This document shows positions 61,972 through 64,000 of a stretch of DNA of 64,000 nt, piece by piece; position 1 is the first letter of the stretch; each line of letters begins with the position of its first letter. The notes beneath the pieces were generated by a model. The model saw nothing but the letters and a program-made list of their open reading frames with translations. It had not been told where the DNA came from and searched no databases. The stretch lies in the NCBI GenBank assembly GCA_959608885.1, contig CAUHSG010000004.1, positions 51,488-115,487 of the forward strand, read 5' to 3'. Origin of the DNA: an uncultured Coriobacteriia bacterium (lineage in GTDB: Bacteria > Actinomycetota > Coriobacteriia > Coriobacteriales > QAMH01). The position numbers were made by a program, and so were the translations under genes.

Positions 61972-61997
61972 GACAAGAGCCTGTCCATTTGTCTCAT
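61968..61997. repeat. Family-B palindrome
   Basis: ATGAGACAA / TTGTCTCAT around GAGCCTGTCCAT. It overlaps the last codons of the second ECF ATPase gene. Confidence 0.8.
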
Positions 61998-62018
61998 GTT
62001 GTGGGGAGGTGCATGTTC

Positions 62019-62420
62019 ATGGCGGAAATCTCGGCTGAACTCGACCAGCTTTCGATTGCGCTCATCCAGACGGCAATCGACATGCTCGACGTGCATGATG
62101 ATGTCCCCGTCATGCTCGCGGTGGATTGCGATGACGAACTACTGACGTTCGAGGATGACACGCCCGACGGTTGCTATCGTGCCGCACGCGAGCAGGTACG
62201 GTCCTATGGCAAGGACTGCGTGCGCTATGCTCTGCTCACCCAGGGTTTCGTGCAGGAAGACGAGACCGATTCCGGCCAGCCCGCCCTGCTCTTCGAGTTT
62301 GGCGAACGTGGCATGGACTGCGCCTGGAGCGGCTTCATGCTGTATCAGCGCGATGAGGATGGTCATATCGAGGTAAGCGATCCCATGCCGGCTGGCGAGG
62401 AAGAACTCCTCTTCGGGTAG
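62019..62420 (+). CDS. Hypothetical acidic protein
   Basis: This 133-residue acidic protein (MAEISAELDQLSIALIQTAI, DVHDDVPVMLAVDCDDELLTF) was not recognised. It has no signal or membrane segment. I favour the ATG at 62019 (nine nt from GGAGG) over one at 62013. It lies 47 nt after the ECF operon. Its role is unknown. Confidence 0.7.
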   Translation: MAEISAELDQLSIALIQTAIDMLDVHDDVPVMLAVDCDDELLTFEDDTPDGCYRAAREQVRSYGKDCVRYALLTQGFVQEDETDSGQPALLFEFGERGMDCAWSGFMLYQRDEDGHIEVSDPMPAGEEELLFG

Positions 62421-62465
62421 GAAACGGAAGGACGGTCTCCTCGCTGCGAGATCTTTCGGATAGGA

Positions 62466-62498
62466 CCAGACAAAAGTGCCCCGGCGACAACTGTCTGG
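62466..62498. repeat. Family-A palindrome
   Basis: CCAGACAAAAG...CTGTCTGG around TGCCCCGGCGACA, upstream of bipA. Confidence 0.85.
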
Positions 62499-62611
62499 TC
62501 TGACCATGCTGCTCTCATCTCTCCGTTCCCGCAATGAAATGCTGCGCGAGTGCATGAAGCATGGTATCCTGCAAGGCTGTACGAAATACAGCTAACAACG
62601 GGATAACGTCC

Positions 62612-64000
62612 ATGCTTCAAGAAAACATCCGCAACATCGCCATCATCGCGCACGTCGATCACGGCAAGACCACACTTGTCGACCGTCTTTTGCAGACCGC
62701 TGGCATCTTCCGCGAAAACCAGCAGGTTGAGGAGCGCGTCCTAGATTCCAACGACCAGGAGCGCGAGCGCGGCATCACCATCCTCTCCAAGAACGTCTCC
62801 ATCCGCTACAAGGACGTGAAGATCAACGTCATCGACACGCCGGGCCACGCCGACTTCGGTGGCGAGGTCGAGCGCGTGCTCAAGATGGCCGACGGCGTCT
62901 TGCTGCTGGTCGATGCCTTCGAGGGCCCCATGCCGCAGACGCGCTTCGTTCTCAAGCACGCCCTCAACCTCGACCTAGTCCCCATTGTCGTCATCAACAA
63001 GATCGACCGTCCCGGCGCGCGTCCCGACGAGGTGCTCGACGAAGTCTTCGAGCTCATGCTCGAGCTGGGCGCAAGTGACGAGCAGCTTGACTTCACCACC
63101 ATCTACGCGAGCGCCATGAACGGCTACGCGCGGTTTGAGCCCGATGACGGCAACACGGACATGCTGCCGCTGCTCGATGCCATCCTCGAGCATATCCCGG
63201 CGCCCGATGTCGACCCAGATGGTCCCGTGGCCATGCAGATCTGCACGGTCGATCACTCCGAGTACGTGGGCCGCATCGGTACGGGACGCCTGTTCTCCGG
63301 CTCCATCGATGCCGGTCAGCAGGTGCTCGTCATCAAAAACAATGGCACCACCCGTTACGAGACCACCGTCAAGCACCTCTATACCTTCGAGGCCCTGGGC
63401 CGCGAGGAAGCGCAGAGCGCCGAGGCCGGCGACATCATCGCCATCGTCGGCGTGGACGATGCGGATGTTGGCGATGTGGTGACGGATATCGAGAGCCCCG
63501 TCGAGATGGAGCCCATCGAGGTCGAGGAACCGACGCTTTCGGTCATCTTCGAGGCGTCTTCGAGCCCGCTCGTGGGCAAGGAAGGCGACATCGTCGGCGG
63601 CCGTCAGCTCAAGGAGCGCCTGATGCGCGAAGGCGAGGCCAACATCTCGATGCGCATCGAGGAGCTCGAGGACAAAAGCGGCATTGAAGTCGCCGGGCGT
63701 GGCATTCTGCACCTCTCGGTTCTCATGGAGACGATGCGTCGCGAGGGCTACGAGTTCCAGGTCGGCCGCCCGCGCGTTCTCTACAAGACCATTGACGGCG
63801 TGAAGATGGAGCCCATCGAGGACGCTTCGGTCGAGACGCCGGAGGAATATTCCGGCAAGATCATCGAGCTCTTTGGCACGGCCGGCGGCGAGATGACCAA
63901 CATGACCACACATCAGGATCAGACGGTGCTTTCCTTCAAGATCCCCACGCGTGGCATCATGGGCCTGCGTACCAAGATTCTCAATGCGAGCCACGGCGAG
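62612..64000 (+). CDS. bipA: BipA/TypA ribosome-associated GTPase, partial
   Basis: This is the first 463 codons of a protein normally about 610 long, cut by the right edge. All five GTPase motifs are present: G1 AHVDHGKT, G2 RGITI, G3 DTPGHADF, G4 NKID and G5 SAMNG. It then enters the translation-factor domain (IGTGRLFSG) and the EF-G-like region ([18 protein letters not shown]). BipA binds ribosomes, supports growth under stress and assists 50S assembly. No strong ribosome-binding site is seen. Confidence 0.97.
   Translation, partial: MLQENIRNIAIIAHVDHGKTTLVDRLLQTAGIFRENQQVEERVLDSNDQERERGITILSKNVSIRYKDVKINVIDTPGHADFGGEVERVLKMADGVLLLVDAFEGPMPQTRFVLKHALNLDLVPIVVINKIDRPGARPDEVLDEVFELMLELGASDEQLDFTTIYASAMNGYARFEPDDGNTDMLPLLDAILEHIPAPDVDPDGPVAMQICTVDHSEYVGRIGTGRLFSGSIDAGQQVLVIKNNGTTRYETTVKHLYTFEALGREEAQSAEAGDIIAIVGVDDADVGDVVTDIESPVEMEPIEVEEPTLSVIFEASSSPLVGKEGDIVGGRQLKERLMREGEANISMRIEELEDKSGIEVAGRGILHLSVLMETMRREGYEFQVGRPRVLYKTIDGVKMEPIEDASVETPEEYSGKIIELFGTAGGEMTNMTTHQDQTVLSFKIPTRGIMGLRTKILNASHGE

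Noticed and set aside
62019..62420. EcfT T-component directly after the ECF ATPases
   Set aside because: The 133-residue product is acidic and has no membrane helices.

Overview
The window reads as a chromosome segment of a high-GC anaerobic actinobacterium, most likely class Coriobacteriia, family Eggerthellaceae. This rests on gene content: several DMSO-reductase-family molybdenum/tungsten enzymes with small Fe-S partners, a MalT-like LuxR regulator next to an MFS transporter, ferredoxin-tailed aldo/keto reductases, an old-yellow-enzyme enoate reductase beside an SDR, and a Ser/Thr kinase/FHA/PP2C cluster. No rRNA or other phylogenetic marker is present except a partial bipA, so the family is an inference.

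Layout. 1-3.4 kb (minus): PP2C phosphatase (cut by the left edge), two FHA proteins and a membrane Ser/Thr kinase, then tRNA-Leu(CAG). 3.7-5.9 kb (minus): an SDR and acetate kinase. 6.1-14 kb (plus): Mo/W module 1 (acetylene-hydratase-like enzyme plus Fe-S protein), an FKBP isomerase, a MalT-like LuxR ATPase regulator and an MFS carrier. 14-19.3 kb: housekeeping and stress genes (ABC-F, msrA operon, NAD(P)HX epimerase, Fe-S aldo/keto reductase). 19.3-19.5 kb: a 41-bp-periodic repeat array. 19.7-26.4 kb: 2-hydroxyacid dehydrogenase, MerR/TipAS regulator, FAD oxidoreductase, Mo/W module 2, DUF1847 protein. 26.5-28.2 kb: an ATPase gene bracketed by a partial and an intact tRNA-Gly(CCC). 28.4-35.5 kb: an accessory region with a TetR regulator, two tandem DUF262-only proteins, a shortened AEC transporter, a cupin remnant, small unknown genes, and an AbiE-type toxin-antitoxin pair behind a 30-bp palindrome.

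35.6-40 kb: a PucR-type regulator divergent from Mo/W module 3, a close paralogue of module 1. 40-46.6 kb: flavin/PNPOx protein, nucleotidyltransferase, TetR plus two paralogous multi-membrane proteins (DUF5692-like), an MFS carrier and a surface-anchored repeat protein. 46.8-48.8 kb: GntR/ABC exporter operon. 48.9-53.5 kb: SDR, enoate-reductase-like flavoenzyme, a second Fe-S aldo/keto reductase and MerR. 53.6-57.5 kb: a double-MarR regulator divergent from Mo/W module 4. 57.7-62.4 kb: rhodanese, aspartate-type aminotransferase, and an FMN-riboswitch operon for riboflavin uptake (RibU and two ECF ATPases). 62.6 kb to the right edge: bipA/typA, incomplete.

Together the four Mo/W modules suggest an organism that reduces, dehydroxylates or hydrates several small organic substrates in the cytoplasm. 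Each module has an enzyme without a Tat signal and an adjacent four- or two-cluster Fe-S protein, none has a membrane anchor subunit, and each sits beside a regulator of a different family. The most unusual non-coding signals are the 41-bp array at 19.3-19.5 kb and two families of short intergenic palindromes scattered over the whole window, nearly always just 3' of genes.
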